Assembly (NCBI GenBank): GCA_002254975.1
Contig: NJEB01000011.1
Span: 1 to 8,736 of the forward strand
DNA length: 8,736 nt
From: Candidatus Hecatellales archaeon ex4484_218
GTDB lineage: Archaea; Thermoproteota; Bathyarchaeia; Hecatellales; Hecatellaceae
Reading direction: 5' to 3'
Part shown: positions 1 through 6,240 of the stretch, in pieces
Position numbering within the stretch: the first letter of the stretch is position 1
Layout: each line of letters begins with the position of its first letter
Notes under the pieces: generated by a model
Seen by the model: only the letters and a program-made list of their open reading frames with translations
Told to the model about the DNA's origin: nothing
Databases searched by the model: none
Made by a program: the position numbers and the translations under genes

Positions 1-812
1 AAATCAAAAACACAATTCTCAATTTTTTTAAAAGCCTCTAAACTTTCAACAAGCCTATCAAATTCTTCTAATCCTTTTGATATTTTTTCATTTTTTCCAA
101 CCAAACCAACAATTTTTTCCAGTGCTTTATCAGGTTTATCCCTTATAGAAATAAATTCTAAAATTTCATGTTTTTGGTCAGGATTTAACCCAACCTTTTC
201 CATTTCACCAATAAACTCTTCTTCCGAGAGTTTTCTATATTTATCTATAACCCTTAAAACCGTTTCAACATCTTGTTCAAGTTTAATTCCTATACTGTTT
301 AAAAATCCTTCAACAAGTTTTCTATTGCTAATTTTAACCTCAAAATTTTCTAGTCCAACATTTTGAAGAACATCTATACTTAAAGAAATTATTTCAGCAT
401 CAGCCTCAACATTTGGGCTTCCAAAAATTTCAGCATCCCATTGATAAAAACATCTGTACCTTCCGTATTGGGGTTCATCGTATCTCCACATGTTTGAAAT
501 TGAAGCAAGTTTAATGGGTAAAACTAAGTCTGGACGGCTTGCCACCATTCTAGCTAAACCAACGGTCAAATCAAACCTAAGCCCAAGTTTTCTTCCAGCC
601 TTATCCTCAAACCAGTAAATTTCATCTTTAATAGCTGGTCCACATTTAGCCTCTAAAGTTTCCAGTTTTTCGATAGGTGATGGTTCAACAAGTTGGAAGC
701 CATACCTATCTAAAACCTCCAAAATTTTTTGGTTAATCCATAAACGTTGAGCCATTTCTTTGGCTTCAATATCTCTCATACCTCTTGGTGGTGAAAAATC
801 TTGATTTGTCAA
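1..812 (-). CDS. hisS: Histidyl-tRNA synthetase, N-terminal ~270 residues (cut by window edge)
   Basis: Class II aminoacyl-tRNA synthetase that charges tRNA-His with histidine in the cytoplasm. I translated it by hand from the minus strand. The frame is open from about position 830 to the left edge, so the C-terminal part, including the HisA motif and anticodon-binding domain, lies outside. Visible landmarks are the N-terminal PPRGMRD (residues 8-14), the LRFDLTVGLAR strand (78-88), and a motif 2 block around NMWRYDEPQYGRYRCFYQWD (107-126) with the ATP-contacting Arg at 110. This is typical of archaeal HisRS. The start chosen is TTG at 812-810: an in-frame TGA lies just upstream, GGTGG sits 7 nt before the TTG, and the first ATG (777) would remove the conserved PPRG. 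It is divergent from the zinc-ribbon gene, with 115 bp between them. Identity is confident; the exact start is less so. Confidence 0.93.
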   Translation of the reverse strand, partial: MTNQDFSPPRGMRDIEAKEMAQRLWINQKILEVLDRYGFQLVEPSPIEKLETLEAKCGPAIKDEIYWFEDKAGRKLGLRFDLTVGLARMVASRPDLVLPIKLASISNMWRYDEPQYGRYRCFYQWDAEIFGSPNVEADAEIISLSIDVLQNVGLENFEVKISNRKLVEGFLNSIGIKLEQDVETVLRVIDKYRKLSEEEFIGEMEKVGLNPDQKHEILEFISIRDKPDKALEKIVGLVGKNEKISKGLEEFDRLVESLEAFKKIENCVFD

Positions 813-880
813 ACTTAATCCACCAACTATTGGAGTCTTTCAAAGGTTTGTTTTGCTTAGAAATTAATTTTATGGGAAGC

Positions 881-890
881 TATTTAACCT
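881..890 (-). promoter_or_regulatory. Possible TATA box for hisS
   Basis: Read on the minus strand this is AGGTTAAATA, close to the archaeal TATA consensus. It would place the transcription start near 859 and leave a leader of about 45 nt that includes the GGTGG ribosome-binding word. It is one of several AT-rich words in the 813-927 divergent gap, so the call is tentative. I could not pick a clear promoter for the rightward gene starting at 928. Confidence 0.3.
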
Positions 891-927
891 AATTGTAGGA
901 AATAATTCTATTTGGAAGTGGTTAAAG

Positions 928-1125
928 ATGGTTGAGAAACATAAACATTGTGTTGTTTGTGGAATGCCTATAAGTCCAGATAAAACTCCACCAGTTTGTA
1001 GTAAAAAATGTGAGTTTATCCTAAGTAGAAGAGCAAGAAGAGAAAGAATTGTTTGGATGTTACTTCCCCTCCCATTTGTTGTTTTGCTTATTTTGTTTCT
1101 AATTTTTGGTGGTGCTGCACCTTAA
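928..1125 (+). CDS. DUF2116-type zinc-ribbon small membrane protein
   Basis: A 65-residue protein with an N-terminal zinc ribbon and one C-terminal membrane segment. HKHCVVCG gives a CxxC pair (Cys8, Cys11), and a second pair follows at Cys24 and Cys28 in the form CSKKC, so four cysteines could hold one zinc. A basic stretch, RRARRER (about residues 34-40), precedes a hydrophobic helix at about 41-61. This arrangement matches the archaeal DUF2116 family of small zinc-ribbon proteins; no biochemical role is known to me. The basic stretch before the helix predicts the ribbon on the cytoplasmic side. The ATG at 928 is preceded by GGT at a 6-nt distance, a weak ribosome-binding site. The last 38 bp overlap the convergent gene ending at 1088. 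Family assignment is by pattern recognition. Confidence 0.8.
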   Translation: MVEKHKHCVVCGMPISPDKTPPVCSKKCEFILSRRARRERIVWMLLPLPFVVLLILFLIFGGAAP

Positions 1126-2206
1126 CCAAAAAATTTTTCAACTCATCAAAATCTCTGAAAATTTTTGTTGAATGTGCAATAATCCATGGGCTAGGATTCT
1201 TAATCCCGCAAATAACATAAGTTGGTTTTCCCTTAGTTTTAGCATAAAAAAGCTCCATACATGCTCCAGCTGAAAGTTTCGGAAGATAAGCAACTAAAAA
1301 ATCACATTGGTCTATATCCTCTAAATCTCTTTTAACAAAACCCTTAACAGGAACATTTTCCCACCAGTTTTTTCCAGTATAAGAATAAAAAATTTTTTCA
1401 CGTTTCCATGGGTCTAAAACCTTAAAACCCATAGCTTCAAGCATCTTCCCCAGCTTTTCCCTATAAAACTGTTTTTTCTCCATTCCATGAATTGGACCTG
1501 AAAGAAAAACCTTTTTTATTCTCCCAAATTTTGGATTTAAAATATCCGGTTTATTTGTAACTATACCATCAACTTCCATGTTAACAAATTTTTTAGCTAT
1601 TTTAGGGTCATCAACAGTCCAAACATAAACAGATAAACCTTTTCTACGAGCTTCTTCAACCATCCTAAAATCTACATATTTATGTTCTGGGAATATTGCT
1701 TCAGCTTTAACATTTAAGGCTAACTGACAAACATTTAAAGGATAACACCTAAAAATTACCCCAACCTTAATTTTTCTGTTTAAATCTTTAATTTTTCTTA
1801 GAGCCTCATGGTAAAAAGATGTGGTCAAGACATCTTCAACAACCTTTTTATCCTCAAAAATTTTTACAACCTTTTTTTCCATACCCAACTTTTTTATTTC
1901 AACAACAAGTTTTGCTTTTCCTCTTATAACATCCACTATTTCCTCTAAAGTTGGGATTTTTTCACCCAGTCCTGCATCAAGTTTTTTAAGCTTTTTTAAG
2001 CTTATCTTTTCAACATAACCACTACCATCTGTTGTTCTATCAACAGTTTCATCATGGATAACAACAACATAACCATCTTTACTTAATCTTACATCAACCT
2101 CAACCATGTCAGCTCCAAGCTTAATTGCTGATTCAACAGCCCTCACAGTATTTTCAGGTTCATATGCACTTGCACCCCTATGAGCAATAATCAAAACTTT
2201 TTTCAA
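1088..2206 (-). CDS. Fusion: glycerophosphodiester phosphodiesterase (GDPD) + nucleoside 2-deoxyribosyltransferase-like domain
   Basis: A 372-residue two-domain protein. Residues 1-225 form a GDPD-type TIM barrel: AHRGASAYEPENT (His9, Arg10, Glu18, Asn19), the metal site EVD (Glu36, Asp38), IHDETVDRTTDG with the second catalytic His51, and VEIK (Glu103, Lys105). It ends in the usual VYVWTVDD and DGIVTNKPD strands. The family hydrolyses glycerophosphodiesters to glycerol phosphate plus an alcohol. Residues 230-361 look like a nucleoside 2-deoxyribosyltransferase/nucleotide hydrolase fold: VFLSGPIHG (233-241), a DxDxCDFLVAYLP-like segment (297-309), and SAGACMELFYAK, in which Glu318 is in the position of the family's nucleophile. 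There is almost no linker. The start is TTG at 2206; an in-frame TGA lies two codons upstream, and the next Met (34) would lose His9. No signal peptide is visible, so it is probably cytoplasmic. Substrates of the combined protein are unknown. Confidence 0.87.
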   Translation of the reverse strand: MKKVLIIAHRGASAYEPENTVRAVESAIKLGADMVEVDVRLSKDGYVVVIHDETVDRTTDGSGYVEKISLKKLKKLDAGLGEKIPTLEEIVDVIRGKAKLVVEIKKLGMEKKVVKIFEDKKVVEDVLTTSFYHEALRKIKDLNRKIKVGVIFRCYPLNVCQLALNVKAEAIFPEHKYVDFRMVEEARRKGLSVYVWTVDDPKIAKKFVNMEVDGIVTNKPDILNPKFGRIKKVFLSGPIHGMEKKQFYREKLGKMLEAMGFKVLDPWKREKIFYSYTGKNWWENVPVKGFVKRDLEDIDQCDFLVAYLPKLSAGACMELFYAKTKGKPTYVICGIKNPSPWIIAHSTKIFRDFDELKNFLVKVQHHQKLETK

Positions 2207-2235
2207 ACCTCATCAACAAAAAATATTTTTTTAAC

Positions 2236-2247
2236 AATTTAAAAACC
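2236..2247. promoter_or_regulatory. Possible shared TATA-like element between divergent genes
   Basis: Only 66 bp separate the TTG of the GDPD fusion (2206) from the ATG of the nitrilase-family gene (2273), so both promoters must fit here or inside the genes. The AT-rich word AATTTAAAAACC reads TATA-like on both strands. The usual spacing would put starts near 2214 leftward and near 2267 rightward, giving very short leaders. Tentative: the whole gap is AT-rich. Confidence 0.25.
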
Positions 2248-2272
2248 TAAATACATCGGTTTGGTGTTAAAA

Positions 2273-3145
2273 ATGAAAATAGCATCAGTCCAATTTAAGC
2301 TTAAAAAAATAGAAAATTTTGAAGATTTTAAGTCTCATGTTGAAAAACTTGTTAATCAAGCTAGGATGGAAGAAGCCTTGTTTACTGTTTTTCCAGAGGT
2401 TTTTACACTTGAATTAGCCACAATTTATCTTCCAAAAATGGATTTAAAACAGGCTTTAAGAAAAGTTGCTGAAGAATATTGTGAAAGTTTTAAGCAGTTT
2501 TTTTCAGATTTAGCCAGAAAAAATAGGATGCATATTGTTGCTGGAAGCACTCTTGAAAAAGATGTAGAAACTGGAAAATATTATAATACAAGTTTTCTTT
2601 TTTATCCGGATGGTAGAATAGCTAAACATAGAAAACTTCATCTTTACCCAACAGCCGACCCAGAATTGGGTGTTGATGGTTTTGGAGAAAATTTACAAGT
2701 TTTTCAAACATCTGAAGCTAAAATTTCCATTTTAATATGCTATGATTCTATTTTTCCTGAAACTTCCAGAATTTTAAGACTTATGGGGGCTGAAATAATT
2801 TTTGTCCCTTCAGCAGCACCTTGGTCAGAATCTCTTTTTTGGGACCTTAGAATATGTTGTGAAGCTAGAGCAATAGAAAATCAGTTAATTGTTGCTCATT
2901 CATGTTTAATTGGAAAATTGGAAGGAGCTGAAAACATGGAGTTTTTTGGTAAGTCATCTATTCTTTATCCGGGTAGGGGTAAAGTTTTAGCTGATGGTAG
3001 GATGGGGAAGGAGCTTGTTGTAGTTGGGGATGTTGACTTAGAAAGGTTACGTAGGTCTAGAGGTAAGAATGCTAGAGTTTTAAAGGATATGCGTCCTGAA
3101 ATCTATAGTTGGCTTTGTAAAAACCGATGGAAATATAAAGAATAA
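2273..3145 (+). CDS. Carbon-nitrogen hydrolase (nitrilase superfamily)
   Basis: A 290-residue cytoplasmic amidohydrolase. The superfamily's Glu-Lys-Cys triad is complete: Glu42 in FPEVFTLE, Lys121 in HRKLHLYP, and the nucleophile Cys156 in ILICYDSIFPE. The family motif EARAIENQ and the closing block FFGKSSILYPGRG are also present, and the length is standard. Members hydrolyse non-peptide C-N bonds (amides, nitriles, N-carbamoyl compounds); the substrate cannot be read from sequence. I start it at ATG 2273 rather than the in-frame TTG at 2261 because GGTG (2263-2266) lies 6 nt before this ATG and the protein then begins MKIASVQFKL, the usual first beta strand. It is followed 19 bp later by a same-strand exported protein, suggesting co-transcription. 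Superfamily is sure; specificity is unknown. Confidence 0.92.
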   Translation: MKIASVQFKLKKIENFEDFKSHVEKLVNQARMEEALFTVFPEVFTLELATIYLPKMDLKQALRKVAEEYCESFKQFFSDLARKNRMHIVAGSTLEKDVETGKYYNTSFLFYPDGRIAKHRKLHLYPTADPELGVDGFGENLQVFQTSEAKISILICYDSIFPETSRILRLMGAEIIFVPSAAPWSESLFWDLRICCEARAIENQLIVAHSCLIGKLEGAENMEFFGKSSILYPGRGKVLADGRMGKELVVVGDVDLERLRRSRGKNARVLKDMRPEIYSWLCKNRWKYKE

Positions 3146-3164
3146 GTTTTCACGGTAAATAATA

Positions 3165-4799
3165 ATGAAAAGAAAAATTTTTGTTGTTTGGTTTCTTGTT
3201 TTCTCCCTTTTTCTTGCTACAATAGTTTATAGTGAAACAACCCAGCTAACAGTTAAAACTAGTAAGCAAACCTACACCTTTGAAGAATTTTTGGATGTTA
3301 ATGGTAAAGGAAATCCTAACATTCTTTTATATTTACCCATTAAAGTTTCATCTCCAAAAATTTTAGACCTTAGCGGAAATCCTGTAAACCAAGTAAAAAT
3401 TAGCTCAAAGTTTCTTTTATCAACAAAACTAGAAAATTTAGCTGAAGATAAACAGGTTTTAACCTATATAGTTCAGGTAAAAGATTTTGAGGGAAAAATT
3501 GTTCATCTTCAATTTATTAGAGGAGCAATTCCAGCTGAAAAAACTTTTACTTATGGTTTGATGTGGACACCTAAAAAAGCTGGAAAACATGTAATTGAAG
3601 TTTATGTTTGGAGAAGTTTAGCAGAACCTCAACCTTTAGCCCATCCAGCAAAAACGGAAGTTGAAGTTTTAAAACCCACAGCTAAAAACCAATCAAAAAT
3701 TGTGTATTATGGTTCAGCAGTTAAACCTAGTCCTGTAGTTACAATTCAAGTTTTTAGTCCGGATGGAAAAAGAAAAGCTGTAGCTCAAGCAAGAATTGGT
3801 GTTGATGGAAGTTTTTATGCAAATAAGATTTATAGGTTTAGCTTGGATGACCCTCTTGGAAATTGGACTATAAAAGTTTATCAGGCAGGAATAATGGAGA
3901 AAACTAGTTTTAAGCTAGATAAAACTCCAACAACTCTAACCATTTTAGTTAAACCTCAAAAAGTTGAGTTAGGTGAAAAAATTAAGGTTGAGGGTTGTAT
4001 TGTTCCTTCATGTGCTAATGCTAAGGTTATTTTAACCTATGAAAAGGCTGGTGGGGTTAATGTTTCAAAAGTTGTAGTTACAGATACTGAAGGATGTTTT
4101 CAAGATGAATTTAAACTTGATGCTGGTGGAACATGGTTTGTGGTTGCAGGTTGGAGTGGGAATGAAAAATTTAAGGCTTCTAAAAGCTCAAAAATAAAAT
4201 TTGAGGTTGTAAGTAAAGGTTGTTTAATCGCAACAGCAACCTATGGTTCTGAAATGGCTGAAGAGGTTCAGTTTCTTAGAGGATTTAGGGAAAAAATTGT
4301 ATATTCAACTTTTGCAGGAAAAAGTTTTATGAAGGTTTTCCATGTATGGTATTATTCTTTTAGTCCAACAGTTGCTAAATTTATCCAAAATAATCAACCA
4401 CTTAAAAACCTTGTAAAATGTTTACTTTACCCGCTTTTTGGGATTTTATATCTTTCAACCTTAACCTACAACATATTTAATTTTAATTGTGAGATTGGAA
4501 TTATCATGGCTGGTTTGGTTGCAAGCTTTTTAATTGGAATTGTATACTTTACACCACCAACTTTCCTAATATTGTATGCTTTAAGAAAATCTAGAGGTCT
4601 TCTAAAGACTAGATGGCTAAAATTTTTGATTTTGATTGTTATGTTAAATGTTGGTTTAATATTTTTAGGGGAAATTCTAGGGTTTAACCTTTTAATGGAA
4701 GTTTCAACATCTGTTTTTGTTGTTGGAATAATTGTTTTTACAGCCTACATTATCTCATGGAAACTTGTAACTTTAACATTAAAAAAATCTAATTTTTAA
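3165..4799 (+). CDS. Exported Ig-like domain protein with CFI-box and C-terminal membrane segments
   Basis: A 544-residue surface protein. Residues 1-23 form a Sec-type signal peptide (MKRK, hydrophobic core, probable cleavage after VYS). Residues about 25-350 are beta-rich: a segment around WTPKKAGKHVIEVYVW, one with VTIQVFSPDGK and GNWTIKVY, and an Ig-like repeat from about 256 to 350 ending GGTWFVVAGWSGNEKF. At 353 comes CLIATATYGSE followed by VQFLRGFREK and FHVWYYSFSPTVAKFI, the CFI-box domain widespread in archaeal surface proteins. After it, about 130 residues carry four hydrophobic segments (about 418-437, 445-475, 485-508, 513-535). The design suggests an extracytoplasmic domain tethered to the membrane; the binding partner is unknown. 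GGT lies 9 nt before the ATG. Its stop codon overlaps that of convergent mptD. Confidence 0.85.
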   Translation: MKRKIFVVWFLVFSLFLATIVYSETTQLTVKTSKQTYTFEEFLDVNGKGNPNILLYLPIKVSSPKILDLSGNPVNQVKISSKFLLSTKLENLAEDKQVLTYIVQVKDFEGKIVHLQFIRGAIPAEKTFTYGLMWTPKKAGKHVIEVYVWRSLAEPQPLAHPAKTEVEVLKPTAKNQSKIVYYGSAVKPSPVVTIQVFSPDGKRKAVAQARIGVDGSFYANKIYRFSLDDPLGNWTIKVYQAGIMEKTSFKLDKTPTTLTILVKPQKVELGEKIKVEGCIVPSCANAKVILTYEKAGGVNVSKVVVTDTEGCFQDEFKLDAGGTWFVVAGWSGNEKFKASKSSKIKFEVVSKGCLIATATYGSEMAEEVQFLRGFREKIVYSTFAGKSFMKVFHVWYYSFSPTVAKFIQNNQPLKNLVKCLLYPLFGILYLSTLTYNIFNFNCEIGIIMAGLVASFLIGIVYFTPPTFLILYALRKSRGLLKTRWLKFLILIVMLNVGLIFLGEILGFNLLMEVSTSVFVVGIIVFTAYIISWKLVTLTLKKSNF

Positions 4800-5197
4800 G
4801 GTTTTTTAGGGGTAACTTTTTCCACATACATTAAAGTATAGTTTAACTTTGGAATATAACGCATTCTTAAAATGGCTTTAGCCTTCCCATAACTTGTTTT
4901 AACCTTAACATCTAAATGTTCACCTTTTAAAGTTTCATAACTATAAGGAGTTTTTCCAGATTTTTTTAGTTTTTTAAGATTTATTCTTACTTTTACATCT
5001 GTTTTGTAAGGTTGAATTTTCATTGTTTCTGTTATAACTTTTTCCAAAATTTTGGCTAATTTTTTGTTTTTGGTTACTGGAATACCTACAAATTGATGGT
5101 AGATTGCTCCAAGAGTTATTCCACCTTCAAAAATTGCTCTTTCCCTATCCGTGATAGATGGGTCAAAATATTTTTTTGCTGGGTCTATTCTACCCAT
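4796..5197 (-). CDS. mptD: Archaeal dihydroneopterin aldolase MptD (DUF381 family)
   Basis: A 133-residue enzyme that cleaves 7,8-dihydroneopterin to 6-hydroxymethyl-7,8-dihydropterin and glycolaldehyde, the pterin precursor of tetrahydromethanopterin and of archaeal folates. It is unrelated in sequence to bacterial FolB. The family signature DRERAIFEGGITLGAIYHQF (residues 17-36) is plain: Glu24 and His34 are the conserved polar residues, followed by VGIPV. The C-terminal half is a lysine-rich beta region ending LNYTLMYVEKV. The length is a little above the roughly 120 residues usual for the family. It lies 16 bp after mptA, the enzyme acting earlier in the same pathway, and AAAGGT follows directly after the mptA stop as ribosome-binding site, so the two are probably co-transcribed. 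The gene ends against the convergent surface-protein gene with no room for a separate terminator. Confidence 0.92.
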   Translation of the reverse strand: MGRIDPAKKYFDPSITDRERAIFEGGITLGAIYHQFVGIPVTKNKKLAKILEKVITETMKIQPYKTDVKVRINLKKLKKSGKTPYSYETLKGEHLDVKVKTSYGKAKAILRMRYIPKLNYTLMYVEKVTPKKP

Positions 5198-5213
5198 AAT
5201 TGTTTACCTTTCT

Positions 5214-6137
5214 TTATAGGTTAAGATTTTTTAATTCCCCCCTTATTTCTCCAAGAGTTGTTACTCTTTCAGCAACAAAATCATGTTTATGAATTGTTTC
5301 ACTACTTTTTTGTTTAAATTTAACAACAACCTTATCCGGAAAATCTTGAAAACTTTCAGCAAAATTTTTCATCATAAACCGGACACAATCCTCAACAAAT
5401 CTTGGATTTTTTACAGCCATATCTACAAGTTCAATTTCATCAATTCTTTTAAGTAAACCATAACTTGGGGCGCTCATAGATTTTTCGATAATCCAAACAA
5501 GTTTTGAGGCATCAATTTTAAACCCTTCAGGAATTTCTGTGATAATTAACCCAAAACTACGTTGCATATGGGTTGCCCATGGAAATCCCTCCAAAATTTT
5601 TCTTGATTTCTCATCTAAACCTTGCATAAAATTTTCCTTCAGCATTTCTTGAGCACATGGACATGCTGTTATTCCACCTATCCCAACCCCAACCATTTTT
5701 CTTGTAATAATATTTCCTTCATGATTTTTTCTTGCAGTTGCTAAAGCAATTAGTTTACATGGCTCATAAGTTTTCATTTCAGATTTTGGTGTAGTTTTTT
5801 CAACCATAGCTTCTCCTACAGCTTTAACCACCGACCTACTAGCATACTCATGTCTTTTTAAAAGTTCTTTAGCAATTTCACTACAAGCATTTTCAAGTTT
5901 GTACGTTTTTCCTGCAAACTCCTCCAAAACCTCAGTAATTATTTCATAATTTCTGGAAGCATGAATACCTTTTTGGTTAGCTGGAAGATTAATATAAGCA
6001 GAAAAAGTTGGAACTACAAGAGTTGGTTTATTTTCAAAATATACAAAACCAATAGGCATTTTTACACCAGAAACCCCAACTTTTTCCAAGGAAAGAGGAA
6101 CACTAGGTTTTTTATTATGAACCTCAGGTAAATTCAA
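5214..6137 (-). CDS. mptA: GTP cyclohydrolase IV (MptA)
   Basis: A 307-residue Fe(II)-dependent enzyme of the FolE2/GCHY-1 family. It converts GTP to 7,8-dihydro-D-neopterin 2',3'-cyclic phosphate, the first step of archaeal pterin synthesis. Visible motifs are LEKVGVSGVKMP (17-28), KGIHASRNYE (56-65, His59), the strongly diagnostic GITACPCAQEM (155-165, with Cys159 and Cys161), WATHMQRS (187-194, His190), and APSYGLLKRIDEIELV followed by NPRFVEDCVR. Length is normal. The start is TTG at 6137: an in-frame TGA lies only two codons upstream, and AGGTG lies 10 nt before the TTG. An out-of-frame ATG sits between that SD and the TTG. It is transcribed ahead of mptD. The 103-bp gap upstream separates it from the DHPS-like gene and contains a TATA-like word, so it may have its own promoter. 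Confidence 0.95.
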   Translation of the reverse strand: MNLPEVHNKKPSVPLSLEKVGVSGVKMPIGFVYFENKPTLVVPTFSAYINLPANQKGIHASRNYEIITEVLEEFAGKTYKLENACSEIAKELLKRHEYASRSVVKAVGEAMVEKTTPKSEMKTYEPCKLIALATARKNHEGNIITRKMVGVGIGGITACPCAQEMLKENFMQGLDEKSRKILEGFPWATHMQRSFGLIITEIPEGFKIDASKLVWIIEKSMSAPSYGLLKRIDEIELVDMAVKNPRFVEDCVRFMMKNFAESFQDFPDKVVVKFKQKSSETIHKHDFVAERVTTLGEIRGELKNLNL

Positions 6138-6194
6138 TCTTCATCAACACCTAAATTAAGCCCTAAATTCTTTAACTAAACTTTCCCTAATCAA

Positions 6195-6205
6195 CCATAT
6201 AAAAG
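6195..6205 (-). promoter_or_regulatory. Possible TATA box for mptA-mptD
   Basis: CTTTTATATGG on the minus strand is the best TATA-like word in the 6138-6240 gap. A start about 26 nt downstream (near 6174) would give a leader of about 37 nt that contains the AGGTG Shine-Dalgarno word. It directly abuts a short inverted repeat at 6203-6230. Confidence 0.38.
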
Positions 6206-6230
6206 ATATTATCAAAACCTAAAATATCTT
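6203..6230 (-). terminator. Inverted repeat downstream of the DHPS-like gene, possible terminator or regulator site
   Basis: AAGATATT (6203-6210) and AATATCTT (6223-6230) form a perfect 8-bp inverted repeat with a 12-nt loop, ending 10 bp after the stop of the DHPS-like gene. Four T residues follow on the minus strand. The stem is almost all A/T and so weak as RNA. It could equally be a palindromic protein-binding site over the mptA promoter. Chance is also possible in such AT-rich DNA. Confidence 0.28.
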
Positions 6231-6240
6231 AAACTTTAAA

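Noticed and set aside
813..927. Possible RNA gene in the largest intergenic gap
   Set aside because: No tRNA-like arms, GC-rich island or paired boxes are visible; it looks like a divergent promoter region.
1821..2018. 65-codon open frame on the plus strand
   Set aside because: It lies wholly inside the GDPD domain on the opposite strand, and its Ser/Phe/Thr-rich translation is the usual shadow of an AT-rich lysine-rich gene.
2261..2272. TTG start for the nitrilase-family gene
   Set aside because: The GGTG ribosome-binding word at 2263-2266 overlaps this codon and fits the ATG at 2273, which also gives the normal family N terminus.
6115..6145. C/D-box sRNA suggested by TGATGA followed 13 nt later by CTGA
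   Set aside because: No C' and final D boxes follow at the right spacing, and the sequence is explained by the mptA start region.
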